Of a DNA stretch of 51,650 nucleotides, positions 1-8,555 are shown one piece after another; within the stretch, counting starts at the first letter, position 1, and the number at the start of each line of letters is the position of its first letter. Position numbers and translations under genes: made by a program. The stretch lies in the NCBI GenBank assembly GCA_023622515.1, contig JAMNZB010000036.1:1-51650 (forward strand). Direction: 5' to 3'. The notes under the pieces are model-generated. The model saw nothing but the letters and a program-made list of their open reading frames with translations. It was not told the DNA's origin and ran no database searches. The stretch comes from Bacillota bacterium. GTDB taxonomy: Bacteria; Bacillota; Clostridia; Saccharofermentanales; DTU023.

Positions 1-384
1 GAGGTCTCCCTTTTCATAGATATCGATGTACCGGACACGGACTTCATTGTTAAATTGACTGATGTCGATGAAGAAGGACGGTCTTTTAAACTGGCCGACG
101 GCATACTGAGGAGTAAGTTTTATAAGGGCTTTGACCAAGAGATTTTTGCCGAGCCCGGAGAAATCCGGGAATACCGCTTTGCTTTCACTAAGATTGCCCA
201 CTGCTTTCAGAAGGGCCATCAAATTCGCCTCCTGTTAAGTTCATCAGCCGAAGCCTATGTCTTTGAAAATTATAACTCCCGGGAGAGGAGCGGGGACGTA
301 CTAACGCCAACGACAGCAACCATCCGCCTGCATATGGGTAGTAACTATCCCTCCAAGCTTATCTTGCCCGTCTTGGAGGAATAG
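1..384 (+). CDS. C-terminal part of CocE/NonD-type (X-Pro dipeptidyl-peptidase-like) hydrolase, truncated by window edge
   Basis: Frame open from base 1 (EVSLFIDIDVPDTDFIVKLTDVDEEGRSF...GHQIRLLLSSSAEAYVFENYN); resembles the C-terminal jelly-roll domain of CocE/NonD hydrolases. Confidence 0.75.
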   Translation, partial: EVSLFIDIDVPDTDFIVKLTDVDEEGRSFKLADGILRSKFYKGFDQEIFAEPGEIREYRFAFTKIAHCFQKGHQIRLLLSSSAEAYVFENYNSRERSGDVLTPTTATIRLHMGSNYPSKLILPVLEE

Positions 385-407
385 TAAACGAATCGACCAG
401 GGCAAGG

Positions 408-1511
408 CTATTCATTAACCAAGAGCCCCATAACTCCGGTCAAATTGAAGCCGGTTAAATCATATTCTTGCCTCGCATCCAGGTCAGGATCATAGTCAAC
501 AATTTTATCGGAAAACAAAAAATAGTAGTGGTCTTTAAAGAGTAAAAAGGGAGGCAAGACTTGTTCTTTTTGCCGAATCTCCTCATATTCGGGAAAACGG
601 AGAATCTGGCTGCTGGCCTCCTCCAAGGAATAGATGGTATAGGTGAAGGTCGGCAGATAGAGTTCATAATGCCAGATAATCAGATTCTTTCTGGCCTCGT
701 CATAATAGATTTTCAGAGGATAAGGGATTTCAAGCTCTATCGTCTTCTGCTCTCCTGTTTCTAAATCATAGCTGAAAAGCCTGTAGGCAGGGCCGGGTTC
801 TCCTCTGGCATCGACCCCTTCATTGGGATTGGTAATGTAGAAGCTATTGTCTGCCAGAACCATTCTTAGCAAAGCTCCGGCAGAGTATTCGAGGTCTATC
901 TCTTCGACCAGGTCAAAATCTTTACTCATCTTCCAAATTTTATTGGCCAAGCCACCATCAGGCCAAACCTGACCCATCAGCACATAAATATATTCACCGT
1001 CGACAAGCATTTGATTAGGGAAAGCCATAAAGTCAACCGGAATTTTCTTTTTCCCAATAAAATTCAGGTCCAAATCGTAGCGTGAAAATTCAAGCCTATC
1101 GGTGTAACTATTTGAGATATACAAGAACTCTTCATCCACAGCCATACTGTAGGCCGCATCAAACCCGTCAGTCTGACAATAATCAATGGCAAGATTATGG
1201 CTATTAACCCTAGCCAACAATTGATAATTCTTGCGATTAACCGTTGTCTTGGTATAGTAAAAACCATCTTGCTCGATAAAGTCCTCTTTCCAGAAATAGA
1301 GGGTCTTTTCACCGCTGCGCGCTAGGCGGTCAAGCAAAAGAAGCTCCTTGCCGTCTTGCTTAAAGGTGACTACTTCGCGGTTGGCGTAGACAGCAAAATC
1401 GTAGTCGTATTCCTTCTTCTCAGCCGCTGAGGGTAAGCTTTCAGCAGCTGCAAGCCCTAGGCTGCATAGCAGGAAATATAGAAAAAACCGTTTAAAGTAT
1501 GTTACGTTCAT
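408..1511 (-). CDS. Secreted/anchored hypothetical protein, probable beta-propeller-like fold
   Basis: ORF 408..1547; internal Met at 1511 begins a signal-peptide-like segment MNVTYFKRFFLYFLLCSLGLAAAES; repeated YxYDLETGE/YSLEEA-like blades. Confidence 0.55.
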   Translation of the reverse strand: MNVTYFKRFFLYFLLCSLGLAAAESLPSAAEKKEYDYDFAVYANREVVTFKQDGKELLLLDRLARSGEKTLYFWKEDFIEQDGFYYTKTTVNRKNYQLLARVNSHNLAIDYCQTDGFDAAYSMAVDEEFLYISNSYTDRLEFSRYDLDLNFIGKKKIPVDFMAFPNQMLVDGEYIYVLMGQVWPDGGLANKIWKMSKDFDLVEEIDLEYSAGALLRMVLADNSFYITNPNEGVDARGEPGPAYRLFSYDLETGEQKTIELEIPYPLKIYYDEARKNLIIWHYELYLPTFTYTIYSLEEASSQILRFPEYEEIRQKEQVLPPFLLFKDHYYFLFSDKIVDYDPDLDARQEYDLTGFNLTGVMGLLVNE

Positions 1512-1561
1512 CAAGTTTAATTTCTTTCTGCACCTTTTCTCTGCCATTCTTCGCTGGCGCT

Positions 1562-2395
1562 TTATTTGAAAAGCATTTTATGTACAGACATTTTCATTAG
1601 TCTATCAGCCATCCTTGCAAGTAAGCGATGCAGAAAATGAATACCCGGACTTTTCATGTCATAATAACCCAGCATATACCCTTTTGAACTAACTTTGATG
1701 TTTTTTGACCAATGTAAGTCTTTTGCCGGGTTATTTACATAAAAATACCCGCTTACATCATCGATGCCCATATTCTTTACAACCGTGGATAACATCAGTT
1801 TCAAGGCGAGTTTTCCCCCACTGTCAAATACCAGGCAGCCTCCCGAGTATCTTTTGGAAAGTTCCAACACTAAGGACTTTACTTCATCCTTCTTAAAGTA
1901 ATAAAAGACTCCGGCGGCAAAGAAGATGACTCCCTTTGAGCCATCAACTCTATCCATCCAGGAGTAATCATTTAAATCACAAGCAATATTCCTTTCTCTT
2001 TCATGCTTGCAAATCAATTGCTCGCGAACCGATATAACATCCGGGAAATCGATATTGACAATTTGGCAAAGGCCGTTATCGCAAGCTTTTCCTGTTTCAT
2101 CCAAGCCGCAACCGAGATTAACAATTGTTGCTTTAGGATATTCCTTCAAATACTCTTTAATTTCCCAAATAATGTCCAACTGACGCATGGCCGCTTCAAG
2201 CGCACCGAATTCATAAAAAAATGATTTTTTCTTTTTCTCTAGTTCAGAAAAATCATAGTCCAATCTCTCGCATAATCTCTCTGCAAAAATATCTGTATAA
2301 AGTTCAGGGAATCTTTCGGAACACATTTTTCTTCCGTATAAGGGAATAATAAGTGTTTCCTGAACAGTGTTTTTTTCTATCTTGATTTTTTCCAT
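1562..2395 (-). CDS. Class I SAM-dependent methyltransferase, LCM/TcmP-like
   Basis: TIVNLGCGLDETG motif I followed by VNIDFPDVISVREQL, typical of the leucine carboxyl methyltransferase/Tcmp O-methyltransferase family. Confidence 0.75.
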   Translation of the reverse strand: MEKIKIEKNTVQETLIIPLYGRKMCSERFPELYTDIFAERLCERLDYDFSELEKKKKSFFYEFGALEAAMRQLDIIWEIKEYLKEYPKATIVNLGCGLDETGKACDNGLCQIVNIDFPDVISVREQLICKHERERNIACDLNDYSWMDRVDGSKGVIFFAAGVFYYFKKDEVKSLVLELSKRYSGGCLVFDSGGKLALKLMLSTVVKNMGIDDVSGYFYVNNPAKDLHWSKNIKVSSKGYMLGYYDMKSPGIHFLHRLLARMADRLMKMSVHKMLFK

Positions 2396-2437
2396 GATAA
2401 CAGCAGCCTCCCTAAATTTTAAAAATCTTCCTCATAA

Positions 2438-3163
2438 CTAAGCAGAGAGCTTCTTCCAGTTTTCCTTGGCCCGGCCCAGCATCAGCAAGGCCCCGGCTAA
2501 TGTCCAGATATTGCCCAAGGTCATGGAAGCAAGGGCTATGGCATTTACCGGCGCATAGTTTCCGAAGAGCCCAACAAGGCTAAAAAGCAGACCACCCACC
2601 GGCATAGAAAAGACCCAGCACCAAGTAGGGTAAGGGCTAAAAGCTCCGGAAACGGCACGTATGTGGGCATAGGTCCCTATAAGCCAGAAGACGAAAAAGG
2701 CTAAATAAAGAGGTAAGGAAAAATAGCATACAAATTTTATGGAAGCAGCCAGGGCAGTTTCGGGAGCGGCTGCGGTCATATACTTATAAAAAAAGGCAGA
2801 GGCCAGGGAAGACATGTGGACACCGGAACCGCCTAATACTATGAGACCCAGCCCTCCCGCGCCATACAAGCCGGCATATTTCCGGGAATAAGGCTTGATT
2901 AGTTTATATATACTGAGATGGCCAAAGCCGGAAATGGGGGCACCCACCAATCCCAAAATAGCCGACCAGAATATCCTCCTGTCAGATACGCTAAGATACT
3001 GAGCAACCAAGCCCTCTATCCCGGCAAGACTCCTATCTCTGACATTCCAACCGATAAGCAAGTCGCCGGCAAGATTAATCAGGGCGCCCAGCAGCCCTAT
3101 TTTTAAAAAGAGACTGACCTTGTTCCAATCGATATTATCTTTTGATTGAATTTTTTCCTTCAT
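2438..3163 (-). CDS. Polytopic membrane protein (possibly DUF6796-like)
   Basis: 241 aa with several hydrophobic helices; RBS GGAGGAAA upstream of ATG; family name is only a tentative recollection. Confidence 0.6.
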   Translation of the reverse strand: MKEKIQSKDNIDWNKVSLFLKIGLLGALINLAGDLLIGWNVRDRSLAGIEGLVAQYLSVSDRRIFWSAILGLVGAPISGFGHLSIYKLIKPYSRKYAGLYGAGGLGLIVLGGSGVHMSSLASAFFYKYMTAAAPETALAASIKFVCYFSLPLYLAFFVFWLIGTYAHIRAVSGAFSPYPTWCWVFSMPVGGLLFSLVGLFGNYAPVNAIALASMTLGNIWTLAGALLMLGRAKENWKKLSA

Positions 3164-3203
3164 ACACGGATTTCCTCCTCAGGGTGAAAGAATGACGCTC
3201 GTT

Positions 3204-3225
3204 TTAGTTAGCCTTTACTAACTAT
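3204..3225. promoter_or_regulatory. Palindromic operator candidate TTAGTTAG-CCTTTA-CTAACTAT
   Basis: Perfect 7-bp inverted repeat TAGTTAG/CTAACTA with 6-bp spacer, about 40 bp upstream of the 3163 start; same half-sites as at 12070-12093. Confidence 0.6.
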
Positions 3226-3500
3226 CTAATACTAGCAAAATACTGATGTCAATTCAACAAGCACCATTGAGGAGCATTATTGTATTTGCGGCAATTATAA
3301 GGCTTTGAAAGGCTTTCTACTGCCTTATTACTTATTATTAAGCCCATGCTTTACCTAACCGGCAAACTAATTATTGAATGTCGTCTTTCATTAGCAAGAT
3401 ATTTCCACTTGCTAAGTCTTGTAGCTTTCGCTCCGGGCTAGGGCAAAAGCGATGTACTGTGAGTACTTGTACCACAGAGCGGCAACATGCCCGCCATACC

Positions 3501-3534
3501 AAAAAAGGTTGCAGTTAAAACTACAACCCTTTTC
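3501..3534 (-). terminator. Intrinsic terminator for the ABC operon
   Basis: AAAAAAGGTTGCAG-TTAAAA-CTACAACCCTTTT hairpin; U-run on the minus strand just downstream of the 3575 stop. Confidence 0.65.
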
Positions 3535-3574
3535 ACAATGCAATCTCATAATGCAATCTTATTCAGACATACAC

Positions 3575-5212
3575 TTATCTCATTTTTATTTGGCTCACCT
3601 CTACACAATCAGAATAAGTTGAGCCATTAATATCTACTGAAGCAATTTTATCAGTATTGAAAATTGCAGGGGGGTTATTCTCATAGAGAGGAATTAAAAT
3701 CGACTTGTCATAAATCTCTCCTAAGACATAGCTATAAATTTCCTGTATTCTACTCTCATCTGTACTTACATTCAGTTCTTTGAAAATCGTATCCCCGTCA
3801 GGCAGAACAAGTGAAACCTGCCATGCACATGGATCGGACTGCATGTCTATATCCATATTCGACATAATCGTATAGGGGTCAAAACTAGGGCCATAGGTAT
3901 GGAAAGCAGATATTTCCCAATCACCTTGCATCATCACCCCAAACCAACTCATCTGATCCATAGCCAACACGGTCACATCTATACCGATGGCCTTGAGTTG
4001 ATTGGCGATGAATAACATAGCATTATCACTTGTCACATTATCGGAAATATACGGCATGCTTATAGAAAGGGGCTGACCATCTTTTTCGCGGATGCCGTCT
4101 CCGTTTGTATCAACATATCCAGCTGCCTCGAGTAAATTGTTTGCTTCCTCTAAGTCAAATCCCTTTCCTTCTGCATCGATATCGCAGTAGGGATAAGATT
4201 TAGGGAAAATTCGATTTGTCGGAGCAACAAGGCCATTATAAACCGTTTCACACAAGCTCACCTTGTCAATAGCCATTGCAGTAGCATTGCGCACACTTAC
4301 ATTATCAAAGGGGGGCTTTGAAACATTGAAGGAGAGGTACTTAACATTCTGAACCTTTTCGTCCAACAGCGTTTTAAAATTATCATCATTCTCAAATTCA
4401 GACATTGCTTCATAGCTCACCGAGCGTGAACCCCATAACATATCAATTTCACCACTTCTCAGCGCGAGCACCGCAGCGTTTGTATCTGTGATAACAGTAA
4501 CTGTAAAACTATCCACATCCGGCTCCTCACCATGATAATAGGGATTCCTTACAAAAGTGTAGCTTGTGCCATCGTAATCTCCGGCATACATATAGGGGCC
4601 CGTTCCAAAAGAAGCCTTTAGAACAGCATCACTAAGTGTCATGTCTTCGTTATAGGCAGCCGCCCCCATAATTCCCATTGGGGACATGATGCTTAAATCA
4701 TTAAGAACACCATAATAGGGTTTTGCCAGATGCAGGACAACGGTGTGTGTATCAATCACTTCCGAACTTTGGATAAGAGTACTTGTTAGACCATAGGCTC
4801 CATTGAACGGCCCCATAATTCCAGGCAGAGCATCCCAGTTCAGTTTAACGATTTCCGCATTAAAATCAGAACCATCACTGAACTTGACATTCTCTTTAAG
4901 ATGGAAGGTATAGCTTAATCCATCATCCGAAATTTCCCAACTTTCAGCCAAACCCGGAACAATTTCTCCTTGCTTTACTTTAACAAGGGTTTCATACATA
5001 TTGGGCAAATAGTATGAGACACCATGCCCTCCGGCACTATTGCCTGGGTGAAGCGGCGTGAAAAATCCACTTTCAAAGTCCCAATTTTCGCAAAGTGCCA
5101 CTGTTTTCATTACTACGCTTTGCGAACTTTCCTCTTTATTCTCAACTTTATTGCCAGCATTCAAACTGAAGACCATGCTGAGCGTTACCAATAATGTTAT
5201 AAATCTTTTCAT
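3575..5212 (-). CDS. ABC transporter substrate-binding protein, family 5 (NikA/OppA/DppA-like)
   Basis: SBP_bac_5 features: GLAESWEISDDGLSYTFHLKENVKFSDGSDFNAE, FNVSKPPFDNVSVRNATAMAIDK. Confidence 0.9.
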   Translation of the reverse strand: MKRFITLLVTLSMVFSLNAGNKVENKEESSQSVVMKTVALCENWDFESGFFTPLHPGNSAGGHGVSYYLPNMYETLVKVKQGEIVPGLAESWEISDDGLSYTFHLKENVKFSDGSDFNAEIVKLNWDALPGIMGPFNGAYGLTSTLIQSSEVIDTHTVVLHLAKPYYGVLNDLSIMSPMGIMGAAAYNEDMTLSDAVLKASFGTGPYMYAGDYDGTSYTFVRNPYYHGEEPDVDSFTVTVITDTNAAVLALRSGEIDMLWGSRSVSYEAMSEFENDDNFKTLLDEKVQNVKYLSFNVSKPPFDNVSVRNATAMAIDKVSLCETVYNGLVAPTNRIFPKSYPYCDIDAEGKGFDLEEANNLLEAAGYVDTNGDGIREKDGQPLSISMPYISDNVTSDNAMLFIANQLKAIGIDVTVLAMDQMSWFGVMMQGDWEISAFHTYGPSFDPYTIMSNMDIDMQSDPCAWQVSLVLPDGDTIFKELNVSTDESRIQEIYSYVLGEIYDKSILIPLYENNPPAIFNTDKIASVDINGSTYSDCVEVSQIKMR

Positions 5213-5268
5213 TTTTAAGACCTCCTAACCTCTAATTAATTTGCTTTATATAAACGGCCACGCTGCTA

Positions 5269-6015
5269 TTATTGCAACAAAAGCCGTGAATATTCGTGTT
5301 TGAAACATTTTTTATTACCCTTACACTTAGCACACTCAACAATTTCCCCATCCTTCATGACAAAAATTGTATCTGCGCTATATAAGGCAACATCAATATC
5401 GTGGGTAATCATCAAGTAGGAGCACTCTAACTCTCTATATAAATCGTGCAAAAGCTCTAAAATATTTTTTCGCACGATGACATCCAATCCGCTAAATGCT
5501 TCGTCAAATATTATGATGTCAGGTTTAACGCCAATGGCCCGAGCTATGCTGACACGTTTTCGCTGGCCACCCGACAATTCGCGAGCTTTCCGCTTACAAA
5601 GTTCCACAGATAGGCCCATACGATTCATTAATTCTTGGACTCGTTTTTTTTCTTCAACATAGGATAGTTTCAGCAAGTTGCGCAGCGGTTCTGCAATCAG
5701 CTTATAAACTGTCATCTGTGGATTTAGAGAACTTTCGGTGTCCTGGAATATGATTTGAAGTTTTTTATAAATGCTGCGCCGTTTTCTTGCCGAAAAAATA
5801 TCCTGACCGTCCAATAGCACCTTGCCTTTAGATGGTACTGTAATGCCTGCCAGCATATGGGCAAGGCTAGTCTTGCCACTGCCACTTTCCCCAACAAGGG
5901 CATAACGCTCTCCCGGACGAATGGTCAGAGAGACGGATTTAACAGCATAAAGACGTGTTCTTTTACCCTTTTCTTTGACTGTATATTCTTTTGATAGCTG
6001 GTCTGCAACTAGCAT
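5269..6015 (-). CDS. ABC transporter ATP-binding protein (NikE/DppF-like)
   Basis: Walker A GESGSGKT, signature LSGGQRKR, Walker B IIIFDEAF; unusual Cys-rich C-terminus. Confidence 0.9.
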   Translation of the reverse strand: MLVADQLSKEYTVKEKGKRTRLYAVKSVSLTIRPGERYALVGESGSGKTSLAHMLAGITVPSKGKVLLDGQDIFSARKRRSIYKKLQIIFQDTESSLNPQMTVYKLIAEPLRNLLKLSYVEEKKRVQELMNRMGLSVELCKRKARELSGGQRKRVSIARAIGVKPDIIIFDEAFSGLDVIVRKNILELLHDLYRELECSYLMITHDIDVALYSADTIFVMKDGEIVECAKCKGNKKCFKHEYSRLLLQ

Positions 6016-6791
6016 CTTGCTGCCTCCTTAGGGCGTAAAATACTTGCTTCTAGCAATGCTTTTGTGTAATTATGTTGCGGGTTACAAAGTATGCTTTCAG
6101 CCTCTCCTCTCTCAACAAGTTCTCCATCTTTCATAATGGCAATAGTATCCGCTATTTTTCTTGCTACAAAAAAGTCATGGGTAACAAGCAAAATTCCAAC
6201 ACCCTTATTTTTCAGCATATTTAACTCAGCCAAGACAAGTTCCTGATTCACCACATCTAGAGCCGTTGTCGGTTCATCCGCAGCAATTAGTTCCGCTTTT
6301 CCCATCAAGGCAATAGCAATCATCACACGCTGGAGCATCCCGCCTGACAACTCATGAGGATAAGATTTCAGCAATTGTTCAGCACTGGTTAGGCCTACTG
6401 CATGAAGTGCCTGAATCGCTTTTTTATTAGCCTCGGCTCTGGATATATTCATTCCTATTGCCATTTGCTTCCCAATTTTCATGGAGGGATCAAAGGAAGT
6501 CATGGGGCTTTGCATGATAAGAGCCAGACGACTACAGTAGTGCCTTCGCATTTTTTCATTCAGGGCGAATAAATCGATACCATCAAAATAGGCATGGCCT
6601 TCAAGGTGAAAGTTGTTCCGATTCAATATGCCCGTAACGGCTTTTATCAACATTGTTTTACCACTGCCACTCTCACCGACTATCACGGTAGTTTTGCTAC
6701 TGTATACGGAAAGGCTCACCCCTTTCACAATAGGAATACCGCCCTTTTTTATAGTTATATGTACGTCTTCAAGTTTGAGCAATTCTTTCAT
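6009..6791 (-). CDS. ABC transporter ATP-binding protein (NikD/DppD-like)
   Basis: Start reassigned to MKELLKLEDVHITIKKGG (ATGA overlap with upstream gene); Walker A GESGSGKT, LSGGMLQR, LIAADEPTTALD. Confidence 0.9.
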   Translation of the reverse strand: MKELLKLEDVHITIKKGGIPIVKGVSLSVYSSKTTVIVGESGSGKTMLIKAVTGILNRNNFHLEGHAYFDGIDLFALNEKMRRHYCSRLALIMQSPMTSFDPSMKIGKQMAIGMNISRAEANKKAIQALHAVGLTSAEQLLKSYPHELSGGMLQRVMIAIALMGKAELIAADEPTTALDVVNQELVLAELNMLKNKGVGILLVTHDFFVARKIADTIAIMKDGELVERGEAESILCNPQHNYTKALLEASILRPKEAARC

Positions 6792-7612
6792 ATTGTTATA
6801 TCCTCCGGTGTAAGGATGTCTCGCATAGCCTCTCCAAACAAGGTAAATCCGGCAGCAGCAGCAAAAACAAAAATTCCCGGCCAAATAATTAGCCTGGGAT
6901 GAGAATAAAGCGAAGATCGTGCATCATTCATCATGGCACCCCATTCCGCTGTACCGACAGGAAGCCCGATACCTAGAAAAGCGAAACCGGAAACCGTCAT
7001 AATCATTGATGAAACACCCGTACAGGCATAAACCAGAAGTTGGGGCAGGGCATTCGGTATGATATGACGTAATAGGATACCCAAATCACTCGCACCAGCA
7101 ACTTTTGCTGATAATACATAGTCTTTTGCGGCTTCTTTTTTGCTATATGTCCTCGCTATACGTACATACCATGCCCAAAGAGACATCACTGCTGAAAGCA
7201 GTACTACAGCCAAATCGTTTCCGAGAACACCAACCAAAGAAATAGCAACAACAAGAGCTGGAAAAGCGATGAATATGTCACAAATAATAATAAACAGCCG
7301 ATCCAACCAACCGCCTCTATATGCACATAGGCTTCCAATAAGCAGGCCTAAAATTGTAAGCATAGCGACTGTTGGAATGGCAATACCCAGAGATAATCGC
7401 GCACCATAAATTAAACGGGAAAAAACACAACGACCAAGCTGGTCTCCACCCATAGGGTAGTCTGTAGAATTTTTGGCAAAGCGCGCAGCCGGGTTCATCT
7501 CATCAGGAGGATGCGGTGCAATAAGCGGGGCAAATATGGCTAACACTGTAAGAACAGCAATTAGGAAAAGGCCCATTAATGCTTGGGGGTTGTGTATTAT
7601 TTTTTTAAGCAT
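6788..7612 (-). CDS. ABC transporter permease (NikC/DppC-like)
   Basis: BPD_transp_1 plus N-terminal segment LIAPHPPDEMNPAARFAKNSTDYPMGGDQLGRCVFSRLIYGAR. Confidence 0.9.
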   Translation of the reverse strand: MLKKIIHNPQALMGLFLIAVLTVLAIFAPLIAPHPPDEMNPAARFAKNSTDYPMGGDQLGRCVFSRLIYGARLSLGIAIPTVAMLTILGLLIGSLCAYRGGWLDRLFIIICDIFIAFPALVVAISLVGVLGNDLAVVLLSAVMSLWAWYVRIARTYSKKEAAKDYVLSAKVAGASDLGILLRHIIPNALPQLLVYACTGVSSMIMTVSGFAFLGIGLPVGTAEWGAMMNDARSSLYSHPRLIIWPGIFVFAAAAGFTLFGEAMRDILTPEDITI

Positions 7613-8543
7613 GGGGGTCCTCCCTAAAAGCCACTTGCGGACAAAGCAGCCGATTTATTATATCGGCAAGTAAATTCAGTAAGGCAAAAATGCTGGCAAT
7701 GATTAGTACGGACGCACTGATGACCGGCAAATCACGGGCAACCATCGCCCTGATCAAATAGCTCCCAAAGCCTTGAATAGAAAAAATTTTTTCGACTATT
7801 GCTGAGCCCACAATTAGTGCTCCGGTATATGAGGCCAAGAGGGTAATCATAGGCGAAAGCGCGTTCCTGAAGGCGTGCCTCCATAAAATCCGGCTTTTAC
7901 TTTGGCCTCTCGAATACAGATAGGCAACATAGTCGGAACTCATCTCCGTCAAAAGAGATGATCTGAATAAGCGAATAGCAGTACATAACGAAGGGATGGC
8001 AAGGGATAGGGCAGGAAGAATATAGCCTTTTAATCCCGGTTCGGCCACCACCTTAAAGAGAGGTATATTTACAGCAAACTGTAGAAGCAGTAAAAACCCC
8101 AGCCAAAATACCGGAATACAGATTCCCAGTACTGTCACCCAGCGCACAATCCTGTCAAAGATACTATTATGATACCGAGCACACAGGGCACCAAGGGGTA
8201 AGGCAAGAATGATGACAAGCAAAAGTGCAAGGCCTGAGATTGTAAGCGTATTGGGCAGTAGTGATGCAATATCTTCTCCAACCGGACAGCGCGTCATAAA
8301 GGAAACTCCAAAATCACCTTTTAATATACCGGTCAACCACGAAAAATAACGCTCTACAAGCGGACGGTCAAGTCTATGCTCCTTGCGTATACTTTCAATC
8401 AATTCAGGGGACACATTGACAATCTGTTGCCTTGCAATCGCCTCCGCGGGGTCCACACCTGAAATTGCGTTAAGGACAAAACTCAGCACAGAAACACCGA
8501 TTAGCACAATAACAAATCCTATCAACCTCTTTGCTAAACTCAT
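7605..8543 (-). CDS. ABC transporter permease (NikB/DppB-like)
   Basis: RLIGFVIVLIGVSVLSF...GDFGVSFMT...RNALSPMITLLASYTGALIVGSAIVEKIF. Confidence 0.9.
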   Translation of the reverse strand: MSLAKRLIGFVIVLIGVSVLSFVLNAISGVDPAEAIARQQIVNVSPELIESIRKEHRLDRPLVERYFSWLTGILKGDFGVSFMTRCPVGEDIASLLPNTLTISGLALLLVIILALPLGALCARYHNSIFDRIVRWVTVLGICIPVFWLGFLLLLQFAVNIPLFKVVAEPGLKGYILPALSLAIPSLCTAIRLFRSSLLTEMSSDYVAYLYSRGQSKSRILWRHAFRNALSPMITLLASYTGALIVGSAIVEKIFSIQGFGSYLIRAMVARDLPVISASVLIIASIFALLNLLADIINRLLCPQVAFREDPHA

Positions 8544-8555
8544 TTCATCTCTTCT

